The notes beneath the pieces are model-generated. The model did not search any database. It was not told the DNA's origin and saw only the letters and a list, made by a program, of their open reading frames with translations. A program made the translations under genes and the position numbers. From contig JAOTWT010000109.1 in the NCBI GenBank assembly GCA_029862725.1, forward strand, positions 1 through 8,268: a stretch of 8,268 nucleotides of DNA, written 5' to 3'. Shown here piece after piece: positions 1 through 6,258 of this stretch. The DNA comes from Acidobacteriota bacterium. Lineage in GTDB: Bacteria; Acidobacteriota; Blastocatellia; Pyrinomonadales; Pyrinomonadaceae. Within the stretch, counting starts at the first letter, position 1, and each line of letters begins with the position of its first letter.

Positions 1-990
1 AAACAATGGCGAGGTCCAGTCATTTTTCAGGTCCTTTTCTTTCGAAGTCGAGAATGCAATCGCGTAGTCGCCGCTGCCATTTGTGCCGGCAGCACCGGTC
101 CTTGCAAGTCCCATGATCGAACGCGCTGCTATCCGCTTTAGGTTTCGGGCATCGACAGGCGCATCGGTTGCGATGACTATGATGATCGAACCATCGGCGT
201 TGTCGTTGAGGTCGGTTTTCGAATCTCGCTTTGAGACATAATTCTGCAAAAAATACTTGCCGAGTTCGACACCGACCGGGGCGCCGTCGATCGTCAGCAC
301 ACCGCCGTAATTAGACTGGACAAGAACGCCTACCGTATAACCCCCGAGAGTTTCCGGCAATTTTCTGGAGGAGGTCCCGATCCCGCCCTTCCATCCAAAT
401 GCGACGGTCCCGGTACCCGCGCCGACCGAACCCTCCTCGACGGCCCCGGTTTTTGCGTTCTTGATTGCGTCAAACACATCAATTCTGCTGATATGGCGTC
501 CGCGGATATCGTTCAGATAACCGTCATTTGTTTCCGCCACGATCGGATTGATCGAACGAACGTTCGTATTAGTGGGCAGAGAGAGCATGTAGTCCATCAG
601 ATAATCCGCCACCTTTGGAACTGCAAGGGTGGATGTAAGGAGGATTGGCGTTTCGATCTCACCCAGTTCATCGACCTGTGTCGAACCCATCAGCTTGCCG
701 AAGCCGTTTCCGACAAATATTGCGGCGGATACCTTTTCCTGAAACAGATTTCGCCCGTGAGGCAGGATTGCCGTGACGCCCGTCCTGATGCTTTCACCTC
801 TTATGATCGTCGTATGTCCGACACGAACACCTTCGACGTCAGTTATCGCGTTGAGCTTTCCGGTTTGAAGTATGCCGGGCTTCAGCCCGATTTCGCGGGC
901 ACGGGGACGGGGTTGGGCAAACGAATTCGTTGCAGGAAGAGAAAAAGCGAATAGTGCGAATACTACGAATCTGATTAATATGAGCCGCAT
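1..990 (-). CDS. P1-family (DmpA-like) secreted aminopeptidase, 3' end cut by window edge
   Basis: The minus strand is open from ATG at 990 to the window edge, giving 330 residues without a stop. Residues 1-25 form a signal peptide (hydrophobic I4-L18, cleavage likely after SFA25), so the protein is probably periplasmic or surface-associated. The body matches the DmpA/BapA family of self-cleaving N-terminal nucleophile peptidases: AETNDGYLND (152-161), GSVGAGTGTVAFGWKGGIGT (187-206), VQSNYGG (224-230), and DGSIIIVIATDAP (266-278). In DmpA the precursor is cut between Gly and Ser, freeing the nucleophile. Here that pair is Gly267-Ser268, with the Ser codon at 187-189. The late motif AGTNGSGDYAIAFST (301-315) is also family-typical. 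DmpA is about 375 residues, so some tens of residues lie outside. Such enzymes release N-terminal D- or L-amino acids or beta-amino acids from short peptides; the specificity cannot be read here. No good Shine-Dalgarno is visible. The gene lies 219 bp after preA and need not be co-transcribed with it. Confidence 0.93.
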   Translation of the reverse strand, partial: MRLILIRFVVFALFAFSLPATNSFAQPRPRAREIGLKPGILQTGKLNAITDVEGVRVGHTTIIRGESIRTGVTAILPHGRNLFQEKVSAAIFVGNGFGKLMGSTQVDELGEIETPILLTSTLAVPKVADYLMDYMLSLPTNTNVRSINPIVAETNDGYLNDIRGRHISRIDVFDAIKNAKTGAVEEGSVGAGTGTVAFGWKGGIGTSSRKLPETLGGYTVGVLVQSNYGGVLTIDGAPVGVELGKYFLQNYVSKRDSKTDLNDNADGSIIIVIATDAPVDARNLKRIAARSIMGLARTGAAGTNGSGDYAIAFSTSKEKDLKNDWTSPLF

Positions 991-1209
991 ATCGGTAAAA
1001 CCGTTGAAAGCAATGCTTTGCATTGCCGGCAGTGCAAAGCACAGAAATAAGCAATTCGGAATTGTCCCTGGCAAGGCTTCGCATTCAATGCGGTGCATGC
1101 ACGAGGAAAAGTGATCACGCGATTTTTATCATCGAGCTTCGCCCGATCTACAGCGAAAGCGCTGCTCTAAAAAAAAAATAGACAAATGCACCAGACGCAA
1201 GACCAAAAG
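991..1209. other. Hairpin-rich spacer between preA and the peptidase gene
   Basis: This 219-bp gap holds no credible gene. It contains several dyads: a strong stem-loop at 1014-1041 (separate entry); the near-palindrome GCATTCAATGC at 1081-1091; the perfect 10-bp palindrome GTGCATGCAC at 1093-1102; and a 5-bp stem CAGCG/CGCTG at 1151-1164 next to a run of ten A at 1169-1178. On the transcribed (minus) strand the T-run comes before that stem, so it is not a classic intrinsic terminator for preA. I could not fix a promoter for the peptidase gene. Confidence 0.6.
1014..1041 (-). promoter_or_regulatory. Strong stem-loop in the leader of the peptidase gene
   Basis: TGCTTTGCA (1014-1022) and TGCAAAGCA (1033-1041) are perfect 9-bp inverted repeats. 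The stem continues inward with T-G, T-A and G-C pairs to a CCGG tip, giving about 12 bp. It ends 24 bp before the peptidase start (990), within the expected 5' leader. No T-run follows on either strand, so it is not a standard terminator. It could be a leader structure, a protein-binding dyad or a repeat remnant; the function is unknown. Confidence 0.5.
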
Positions 1210-2448
1210 CTATGATTTCGATGTCATATCTTTCCAGGTCCTTTTTTCTCCGCCCTCGTCGATACGGACCATCGAGATCGCGCCGGGCGCGGGACAAACC
1301 AGTGCGCACAGGTTACACCCGACACATTCCGGTTCGTCGACCACCGGATAACCTTGCTCGTCAAAACTAAAACACTGGTGGGCGCCATCCTCGCAGGCTA
1401 TATAGCAAAGATTGCACTTGACGCAGTTCTCGTTGTTAACCCGGGCGACAACATCGTAATTGAGATCGAGGTTTCCCCAGTCAGTAACGCGCCCGACCGA
1501 TTTGCCGATGATGTCATGGACGGACTCAAAGCCCTTATCGTCGAGGTAATTGTTTAGGCCGTCGAGCATGTCCTCGATGATCCGGTAGCCGTAATGCATC
1601 ACTGCGGTGCAGACCTGGACATTGTTTGCGCCGAGGAGCAAAAACTCGACAGCGTCCTTCCAGTTCGAAATCCCGCCGATGCCGCTGATCGGAACATCTA
1701 CCTCGCCATCGCGGCCCAGTTCCGAAACCATGTTGAGGGCGATCGGTTTGACGGCCGGCCCACAATATCCGCCGTGAGCAGCCATACCGTTTACATTCGG
1801 AAAGGGAATCATCGTGTCGATATCGACACCAATAATCGAATTGATCGTATTGATCAATGAAAGCGCATCGGCTCCTCCCCTCACGGCTGCCCGCGCGGGC
1901 GGCACGATATCCGTCACATTCGGAGTAAGTTTCACGATCACAGGCAGATCCGAGACTTCCTTGACCCACTCCGTGACCATGCATGTATATTCGGGAACCT
2001 GGCCCATCGCCGCACCCATTCCGCGCTCGGACATTCCGTGCGGACAACCGAAATTGAGTTCGAATCCGTCCGCGCCGGTATCCTGAGATTTCTTGACGAT
2101 CTCGTGCCACGCCTCGCGTTTCGATTCGACCATCAAAGAGATGATTACCGTGTGGCCGGGATATTTCTTTTTGCATTCGGCGATTTCTTTGAGGTTCACT
2201 TCAAGCGAACGGTCCGTGATCAGCTCGATATTGTTGAGTCCGATCATACGGTTTGAGCCATGATCGATCGCCGCCAGCCGCGACGAGACATTAACGATCG
2301 GCTCGCCGAGCGTTTTCCAAACCGCACCTCCCCAACCGGCGTCAAATGCGCGCTCGACCATCGAACCCATATTCGTCGGCGGCGCCGAAGCCAGCCAAAA
2401 AGGATTCGGGGAAGTTATTCCGGCGAAGTTTGTTGTTAAATCTGCCAT
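1210..2448 (-). CDS. preA: Dihydropyrimidine dehydrogenase, catalytic subunit PreA
   Basis: This 412-residue cytoplasmic flavoprotein reduces uracil and thymine to 5,6-dihydropyrimidines as the partner of PreT, the first step of reductive pyrimidine breakdown. Residues 1-330 form the FMN TIM barrel (DHOD/DPD type). NFGCPHGMSERGMG (132-145) carries the active-site Cys135, equivalent to Cys671 of mammalian DPD. ISGIGGI (254-260) is the FMN-phosphate loop. The C-terminus is a two-cluster ferredoxin domain: C342, C345, C348, C352 and C375, C378, C381, C385, all ligands present. Length agrees with E. coli PreA (about 411). The chosen ATG gives the family N-terminus MADLTTNF with only a weak GGATG ribosome site. 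It lies 35 bp after the membrane-protein gene and most likely shares a transcript with preT upstream. Confidence 0.97.
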   Translation of the reverse strand: MADLTTNFAGITSPNPFWLASAPPTNMGSMVERAFDAGWGGAVWKTLGEPIVNVSSRLAAIDHGSNRMIGLNNIELITDRSLEVNLKEIAECKKKYPGHTVIISLMVESKREAWHEIVKKSQDTGADGFELNFGCPHGMSERGMGAAMGQVPEYTCMVTEWVKEVSDLPVIVKLTPNVTDIVPPARAAVRGGADALSLINTINSIIGVDIDTMIPFPNVNGMAAHGGYCGPAVKPIALNMVSELGRDGEVDVPISGIGGISNWKDAVEFLLLGANNVQVCTAVMHYGYRIIEDMLDGLNNYLDDKGFESVHDIIGKSVGRVTDWGNLDLNYDVVARVNNENCVKCNLCYIACEDGAHQCFSFDEQGYPVVDEPECVGCNLCALVCPAPGAISMVRIDEGGEKRTWKDMTSKS

Positions 2449-2458
2449 AAGAAATCAT

Positions 2459-2483
2459 CCACTAAGCGCACTAAGTTCACGAA
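2459..2483. repeat. Period-9 tandem repeat, copy 1 (intergenic)
   Basis: Read on the plus strand the spacer is CCACTAAGC, GCACTAAGT, TCACGAATT: three 9-bp units of consensus NCACKAAGN. It fills most of the 35-bp gap between the membrane-protein gene and preA and abuts the TAA stop of the former. The same family occurs at 3148-3176, 3941-3974 (inside preT) and 6202-6237. Confidence 0.65.
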
Positions 2484-3140
2484 TTAAGCTTTCTTCTTTT
2501 CGTTTTTGACCTTTATCCTGATTCTGTCTTTGAAGAGAAATTGGTAAAGAAATATTGCAATCAAGATTACTATTAGGGCTCGTGTAAATGACCACCCGTC
2601 AATGGACACAAATCCGGTTTCAAATTGCCATAAACCACGAAAACCATCGAGGCGCAGGGTATTTGGTGGCTTTGCAGCCAACTTATCTGACAAAAAGGAA
2701 TCCGGTATTTTCGCTGAATCTCCGATCAATTGTTCAACTTTTCCTCTATTGCCCAATTCGAAGAATGATCCCGGGTATAGTGCTAAAACCATTGGTTCCT
2801 CGGCATATCTGATCAGCCAGATCCCCTTTTTGTTTTTAGGTGGCTCATAACGGCAAGCGAATATAGTCGAATCAAACCATGATACGGCGACTTCATTGCG
2901 AATGCTCGAGGTCCTTCTTTTTTCATCAGACAATGAACCGAACAGCCAAGCCTCAACTTCAATAACGCCTTGATGTTCGATCTGAGTCTCAAGTACTCGA
3001 GTGGAATTGAATCGAAGGGTCCCGATGACCACTAAATCTGCAGATTCAACAGCTTCTTCTATTGTCGGAAAATTGAATTTTGCCTGCACCTGCCCGGAGC
3101 AAATAAATATAATTGTAAAAATGAGGCCAATCGATCTCAT
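2484..3140 (-). CDS. Unrecognised exported protein with C-terminal membrane anchor
   Basis: I do not recognise a named family for this 218-residue protein. The start at 3140 is set by a strong ribosome site, GGGAGGAATT directly before ATG, and yields a signal peptide (residues 1-20, ending GQVQA). A longer reading from 3263 would overlap preT and is unlikely. The extracytoplasmic part begins FPTIEEAVESADLVVIGTL (24-42). It continues with a beta-rich segment containing a single Cys96 and GIWLIRY (106-112). Residues about 184-203 form a transmembrane helix, followed by a lysine/arginine-rich tail (204-218). This suggests a type I topology with the tail in the cytoplasm. It sits 19 bp after preT and 35 bp before preA, splitting the two dehydrogenase subunits. 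Its DNA is AT-richer than the neighbours: about 42% GC in a hand-counted 60-bp sample (2701-2760) against about 62% in preA (1681-1740), suggesting later insertion. Confidence 0.82.
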   Translation of the reverse strand: MRSIGLIFTIIFICSGQVQAKFNFPTIEEAVESADLVVIGTLRFNSTRVLETQIEHQGVIEVEAWLFGSLSDEKRRTSSIRNEVAVSWFDSTIFACRYEPPKNKKGIWLIRYAEEPMVLALYPGSFFELGNRGKVEQLIGDSAKIPDSFLSDKLAAKPPNTLRLDGFRGLWQFETGFVSIDGWSFTRALIVILIAIFLYQFLFKDRIRIKVKNEKKKA

Positions 3141-3147
3141 AATTCCT

Positions 3148-3176
3148 CCCTCAGTGTACCTACGGGCACTTCGTGG
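3148..3176 (-). repeat. Period-9 tandem repeat, copy 2 (spans preT stop)
   Basis: The minus strand reads CCACGAAGT, GCCCGTAGG, TACACTGAG, GG: diverged 9-bp units of the same family as 2459-2483. The preT stop codon TAG (3160-3162) is inside the second unit, and the last unit runs into the ribosome site of the next gene. The final residues of PreT (SSTKCP) are therefore partly written by repeat sequence. This is the weakest of the four copies. Confidence 0.45.
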
Positions 3177-4602
3177 ATGAGCCTTGTCCTGTAAACTCAA
3201 CATTCTCGCCAAAAAGCGACTTATGAATTCCCGCGGCGGCGCGCTTGCCGGCCTGCGAGGCATCGACCGCTTCGGCGCCCCCGTTTACACAGTCGCCGCC
3301 GGCGAAGACATTCTCCAGAGAAGTCCTCATCGAAGCGTCGACGACGACACGGCCTTTCTGGTCCGTTTCGATTTCGACTGCGCCGAAAAAGTCTGTCATC
3401 TTCTCCTGACCAATTGCTTTGACGATCATGTCGCAGCGAATTTCAAATACCTCGAGTGATCCGTCGTTCTTTTTGCAGCGCAACGCTTCAACCCGTCCGT
3501 TCCCAACGATTTCGAGCGGAGAAGCCTGCCAGATGAATTCCACCGCGTCGCTCTTGGCGAGTTCGTATTCGTAGTCGAACGCTGACATTTCAGCGCGGGT
3601 CCGACGGTAAACCATAATCACTTTTTCGGCGCCGAGCCGTTTCGACTGGGTAACGACGTCGACCGCGGTATTGCCCGCACCAATTACGACGATTGTTCTT
3701 CCAAGCGGGACATCATGCCACGCACGTTTCTTCACTTCTCCAATGAATTCAAGAGATTCGAACACGCCTTCATTATCTTCTCCAGGAATACCCAGATCAT
3801 TGGTTTTACCGAGGCCGACGGCGACAAAAACGGCGTCATGAGCATCGCACAAATCGCTAAACGCTATCTGATCGACTACTGTGTGCTGGGTGCTTGGTAC
3901 TGAGAGGGAGGCATTTCTTTCTCCTGCATTCGAGAGTTTTTTCTCCCTTCGTGGTTCTTCGTGGCCCTTAGTGGGTGAAACGCTTGTATTTAATCGAAAT
4001 TCGACACCCATCCGGCCTATCATCTCGACCTCATCGAGCGAATCTTTCTGCGACATCTTGTATTCGGCCATGCCGTAAGTGTCCAGGCCGCCTGCCAACT
4101 CACGCTTCTCGTAAACCGTCACTTTATAACCAAGCCTGGCGAGGTATGTCGCACACGAAAGCCCGGCGGGCCCCGAGCCGATTATCCCGACAGTTTTTCC
4201 GTTCGATTCCGGTATTTGAAACAGGTCGATATCCCCTTCGACCGCATGATCGGTCGCATAACGCTGCAAACGCGCGATCTGGATCGGTTTTTCAACAAGT
4301 GTATTCTCGACGCACGCCCCCTCGCAAAGCACCTCGACCGGGCAAACCCTCGCACAGCTCGCGCCGATAGGATTCGCGTCAAAAATTACGCGTGCCGAAC
4401 CTCTTAGATTTTCGCTCGCGATCTTTTTGATAAACGAAGGAACGTCTATGTGGGTGGGACAAGCGTGGGTGCATGGGGCGTCGTAGCAATAGAGACAGCG
4501 GTTTGCCTCAAAAAGCGCCTCCGCCTCCGTCATTTTGGGATCGATCTCGGCAAAATTCGCCTCGATCTCCGCGGTTGAAAGTTTGGTCTTGTAGTCTGGC
4601 AT
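3160..4602 (-). CDS. preT: Dihydropyrimidine dehydrogenase, NAD(P)H/FAD subunit PreT
   Basis: PreT takes electrons from NAD(P)H through FAD and two [4Fe-4S] clusters to PreA. I use ATG 4602 (480 residues), preceded by GGAAAAG; the in-frame TTG at 4611 would include that site. Numbering below counts from the TTG (subtract 3 for the ATG form). Cluster ligands are C39, C42, C47, C51 and C90, C96, C100 plus Q116. These match mammalian DPD C79/C82/C87/C91 and C130/C136/C140/Gln156 at a constant offset of 40, including the rare glutamine ligand. GSGPAG (145-150) binds FAD, GAGNTAVD (311-318) NAD(P), and GGD (438-440) is the second FAD contact. E. coli PreT has about 412 residues. Most of the excess is an in-frame insertion at residues 212-244 built of short repeats (separate entry), with a further odd tail after residue 470. 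The pair is split by the gene at 2484-3140. Confidence 0.95.
   Translation of the reverse strand: MPDYKTKLSTAEIEANFAEIDPKMTEAEALFEANRCLYCYDAPCTHACPTHIDVPSFIKKIASENLRGSARVIFDANPIGASCARVCPVEVLCEGACVENTLVEKPIQIARLQRYATDHAVEGDIDLFQIPESNGKTVGIIGSGPAGLSCATYLARLGYKVTVYEKRELAGGLDTYGMAEYKMSQKDSLDEVEMIGRMGVEFRLNTSVSPTKGHEEPRREKKLSNAGERNASLSVPSTQHTVVDQIAFSDLCDAHDAVFVAVGLGKTNDLGIPGEDNEGVFESLEFIGEVKKRAWHDVPLGRTIVVIGAGNTAVDVVTQSKRLGAEKVIMVYRRTRAEMSAFDYEYELAKSDAVEFIWQASPLEIVGNGRVEALRCKKNDGSLEVFEIRCDMIVKAIGQEKMTDFFGAVEIETDQKGRVVVDASMRTSLENVFAGGDCVNGGAEAVDASQAGKRAAAGIHKSLFGENVEFTGQGSSTKCP
3880..3978 (-). repeat. Composite short-repeat insertion inside preT
   Basis: About 99 bp (33 codons) lies between family-conserved segments EFRLNTSV and VVDQIAFSDL of PreT. 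On the minus strand it starts with period-9 units CCACTAAGG, GCCACGAAG, AACCACGAA, GGGAGAAAA (3941-3974), the same family as 2459-2483. It ends with period-7 units CAGTACC, AAGCACC, CAGCACA (about 3883-3903). The encoded segment (SPTKGHEEPRREKK onward) is hydrophilic, charged and low in complexity. It falls between the FAD and NAD(P) Rossmann motifs, probably in a surface loop. The reading frame survives, so the gene may still be functional. Confidence 0.8.
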
Positions 4603-4618
4603 CTTTTCCAAATAGATT

Positions 4619-4716
4619 CACGTTTCAAGTTTGTTTCCGCGCCATTTTCAGCTTGGGATTCTGGGCGTGACTGCTGGCAACAATAATCACATTTGAAACC
4701 TGGAACTTGAAACGTG
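4619..4716 (-). promoter_or_regulatory. 13-bp inverted repeat before preT
   Basis: CACGTTTCAAGTT at 4619-4631 is the exact reverse complement of AACTTGAAACGTG at 4704-4716, separated by 72 bp. In the ridA-preT transcript this could close a stem whose downstream arm ends 16 bases before the preT ATG, near the GGAAAAG ribosome site. It may affect preT translation or may simply be a repeat unit in opposite orientation. The right arm belongs to the heptamer array at 4695-4736. Confidence 0.5.
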
Positions 4717-4736
4717 GAACTTGAAACCTGGAACTT
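4695..4736. repeat. GAAACCTGGAACTT tandem repeat (heptamer pair)
   Basis: Three consecutive 14-bp units, GAAACCTGGAACTT, GAAACGTGGAACTT, GAAACCTGGAACTT, occupy 4695-4708, 4709-4722 and 4723-4736, differing by one base. Each 14-mer is two related heptamers of form GRAACNT. The array begins right after the ridA stop codon (TAA, 4739-4741 on the complement) and lies wholly in the 136-bp ridA-preT spacer. Confidence 0.85.
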
Positions 4737-4738
4737 GG

Positions 4739-5125
4739 TTAGATCTCCGCGTCGGCCTCGATCTCGATCAGCATCTTGGGGTCTATCAATGCCGACACTT
4801 CGACCATCGTCGTCGCCGGCATGATGTCGCCAAAGTATGTCGCATGAGCCTTGCCGTATTCCTCCCAGCGAGAGATGTCAGTTACAAACATGCGCGTTCG
4901 GACGACATGCTCGAGGCTCGCATCGAGCGCGATCAAAGCCTTTTCTAAATTGCGGATGATCTGGACCGTCTGCGCGTAGGCATCGCCCTCACCGACCAGA
5001 TTACCGTCTTCGTCCGTGGCCGTCGTGCCGGTGACATAGATTCGATTTTCGACTTTGACCGCGCGGGAGTAGCCGACTATCTTTTCCCATTTTTGTCCGG
5101 AGGAATAGTTGGTTCTGTTTTTCAT
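4739..5125 (-). CDS. Rid (YjgF/YER057c/UK114) family protein lacking the canonical Arg
   Basis: This 128-residue cytoplasmic protein has the Rid-family length and pattern: IYVTGTTATDEDGNLVG (29-45), TVQIIRNLEKAL (53-64), VVRTRMFVTDISRW (74-87), and the C-terminal block PATTMVEVSALIDPKMLIEI (103-122). Family members are usually trimers with an active site between subunits. In RidA proper the block reads P-A-R-[ST], and the Arg at position 105 is needed to hydrolyse 2-aminoacrylate-type imines. Here that place is Thr105. This puts the protein among Rid subgroups not expected to show standard imine deaminase activity. Its place between beta-ureidopropionase and preT suggests a role in pyrimidine catabolism, as RutC has in the Rut pathway, but its substrate is unknown. 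A GGGA ribosome site lies 8 bases before the ATG. Confidence 0.92.
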   Translation of the reverse strand: MKNRTNYSSGQKWEKIVGYSRAVKVENRIYVTGTTATDEDGNLVGEGDAYAQTVQIIRNLEKALIALDASLEHVVRTRMFVTDISRWEEYGKAHATYFGDIMPATTMVEVSALIDPKMLIEIEADAEI

Positions 5126-5227
5126 ATATTATTCCCAGGCCTTGGTACGAGCTCGGTTTGTAGTCCGTGGGGCTTATGTGATACCGGCACTCTTATAACC
5201 GCCCACTACCCCACATATCACAGGCCC
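5126..5227 (-). other. Spacer with interleaved inverted repeats upstream of ridA
   Basis: This 102-bp gap has two interleaved complementary pairs: GTGGGG (5167-5172) with CCCCAC (5209-5214), and TGTGATA (5177-5183) with TATCACA (5216-5222). The order a, b, a', b' means a nested hairpin cannot use both; they would be alternatives or form a pseudoknot. It lies about 42 bp before the ridA-like start. It may be a leader structure or a worn repeat; there is no conservation evidence here. Confidence 0.35.
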
Positions 5228-6019
5228 TTAATTTTCTACCCTAACAAAATACTTCCCATCATACCGGTAAACGATTTTTTTATCAGTGACGCGCCCCTGC
5301 GGCGTTTTGTCGTCTTCGATGACGACCGGGAAACTGATCGTCTTCGATTTCGGATCATACTTAAAAAGCCGTACCGGGTATTCCTCGCGATCGCCCAGTG
5401 TAAAAACATCATATCCAAAACTGATCGAGTCGGTCGGGCCCGATTTCGTTTGAATAATCTTTACCCCATCCGAAAGCAGGTTTTCGTTTATTTGATATGC
5501 CCCGATCGATGCCCCGTGATAGCTAGATGAAAGGACAGAGGTGGAACTGACAAGATAAACGGTGCCGGTCTTCGTACCGATATTGTAAATCACATTTACA
5601 AAACTCTGCGGATCGCCCTCTTCATGAAACGTAGCTTTTGAACGAACGCCATCTAGCCCCCGGTATTGATACACATTGTCGTACATATGCATCGTCCCGC
5701 CAGACAGCGTGTCCCAGGAATAGATCCGCAAATGCCCGTCAGAAGAGGTTTCGATCATCATTTCTTCGCCAAGTTTCGGAAACGAGTAAGCGAGTGTCGA
5801 GGCATGTTGCGAGGTGTGCTCCAAAAGCCGGTTCCGGAAGGCGATGTTTGCGTTCGCAAGTTTTGTGTCTCTTTCGTCGGAGTATTCCCCGGAATAACTC
5901 GAGTATTTTTCGATCTCGGCCATAAGACCGACGAGTTCGTTTTCGATCTCTTCATTCGAGTGCGCGAATGTCGAGATCGAGATAGACAAAGTGAAAATAA
6001 TCGTAAGTACTTTTTTCAT
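5228..6019 (-). CDS. Unrecognised secreted protein
   Basis: This 263-residue protein has a clean signal peptide (KK at 2-3, hydrophobic core 4-17, likely cleavage after STFA19) and no later membrane span, so it is probably periplasmic or secreted. The region 21-80 is charged and helix-like (HSNEEIENELVGLMAEIEKY). The segment LRIYSWDTLSGGTMHMYDNV (97-116) is compact and aromatic-rich, and reminds me of uncharacterised secreted proteins of Bacteroidetes and Acidobacteria. I cannot name a domain. The remainder is beta-strand-like and ends IVYRYDGKYFVRVEN. The longer reading from 6535 overlaps the beta-ureidopropionase gene in another frame, so ATG 6019 is chosen although no clear ribosome site precedes it. 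Nothing ties it chemically to pyrimidine breakdown. It lies 239 bp after beta-ureidopropionase and 102 bp before the Rid gene. Confidence 0.85.
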   Translation of the reverse strand: MKKVLTIIFTLSISISTFAHSNEEIENELVGLMAEIEKYSSYSGEYSDERDTKLANANIAFRNRLLEHTSQHASTLAYSFPKLGEEMMIETSSDGHLRIYSWDTLSGGTMHMYDNVYQYRGLDGVRSKATFHEEGDPQSFVNVIYNIGTKTGTVYLVSSTSVLSSSYHGASIGAYQINENLLSDGVKIIQTKSGPTDSISFGYDVFTLGDREEYPVRLFKYDPKSKTISFPVVIEDDKTPQGRVTDKKIVYRYDGKYFVRVEN

Positions 6020-6141
6020 AATGTTAATAGAACGTATGAACCGGGTTTTCGCGCGGCCTCTATTCTTGTTATTAACGAAAAGGACGCTAAATGGATTTTC
6101 ATTCGTGCGTATCGCGAAACGGTCGAAAGCAAGAAATCGAT

Positions 6142-6179
6142 AGATCAGGGTCAAGACTGATCTGGACGCACTGAGCGTC
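6142..6179 (-). promoter_or_regulatory. Two adjacent hairpins after the beta-ureidopropionase gene
   Basis: AGATCAG (6142-6148) pairs with CTGATCT (6157-6163) across an 8-base loop. GACGC (6165-6169) pairs with GCGTC (6175-6179) across a 5-base loop. Both lie 80-120 bp beyond the beta-ureidopropionase stop and upstream of the secreted-protein gene. No long T-run follows on the minus strand, so these are at best weak terminators, or sites for transcript processing. The rest of the 6020-6258 spacer shows only the repeat at 6202-6237. Confidence 0.4.
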
Positions 6180-6201
6180 AACGCGCAACAAACAACATTC
6201 G

Positions 6202-6237
6202 TTTTCTCGCGACCTTCGCGTACTTTGCTTCCTGCGC
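6202..6237 (-). repeat. Period-9 tandem repeat, copy 4
   Basis: The minus strand reads GCGCAGGAA, GCAAAGTAC, GCGAAGGTC, GCGAGAAAA: four 9-bp units. It is a variant of the CACGAAG family; like the block inside preT, it ends in GAGAAAA. It starts 21 bp after the beta-ureidopropionase stop codon. Confidence 0.55.
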
Positions 6238-6258
6238 GTTGAAAAAGCGAAACGCGCC

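Noticed and set aside
493..954. Plus-strand 153-codon frame
   Set aside because: It is the complement of the P1 peptidase gene, which has a full set of family motifs on the minus strand.
1151..1178. Hairpin CAGCG/CGCTG with A-run as intrinsic terminator of preA
   Set aside because: On the transcribed minus strand the T-run precedes the stem rather than following it, and the stem is only 5 bp.
1535..2176. Minus frame of 213 codons inside preA
   Set aside because: Shadow frame with Arg/Gly/Cys bias; preA in the other frame is unmistakable.
3160..3263. Extended start of the membrane-protein gene at 3263
   Set aside because: It would overlap preT by about 100 bp and bury the signal peptide; the strong ribosome site at 3141-3150 fits ATG 3140.
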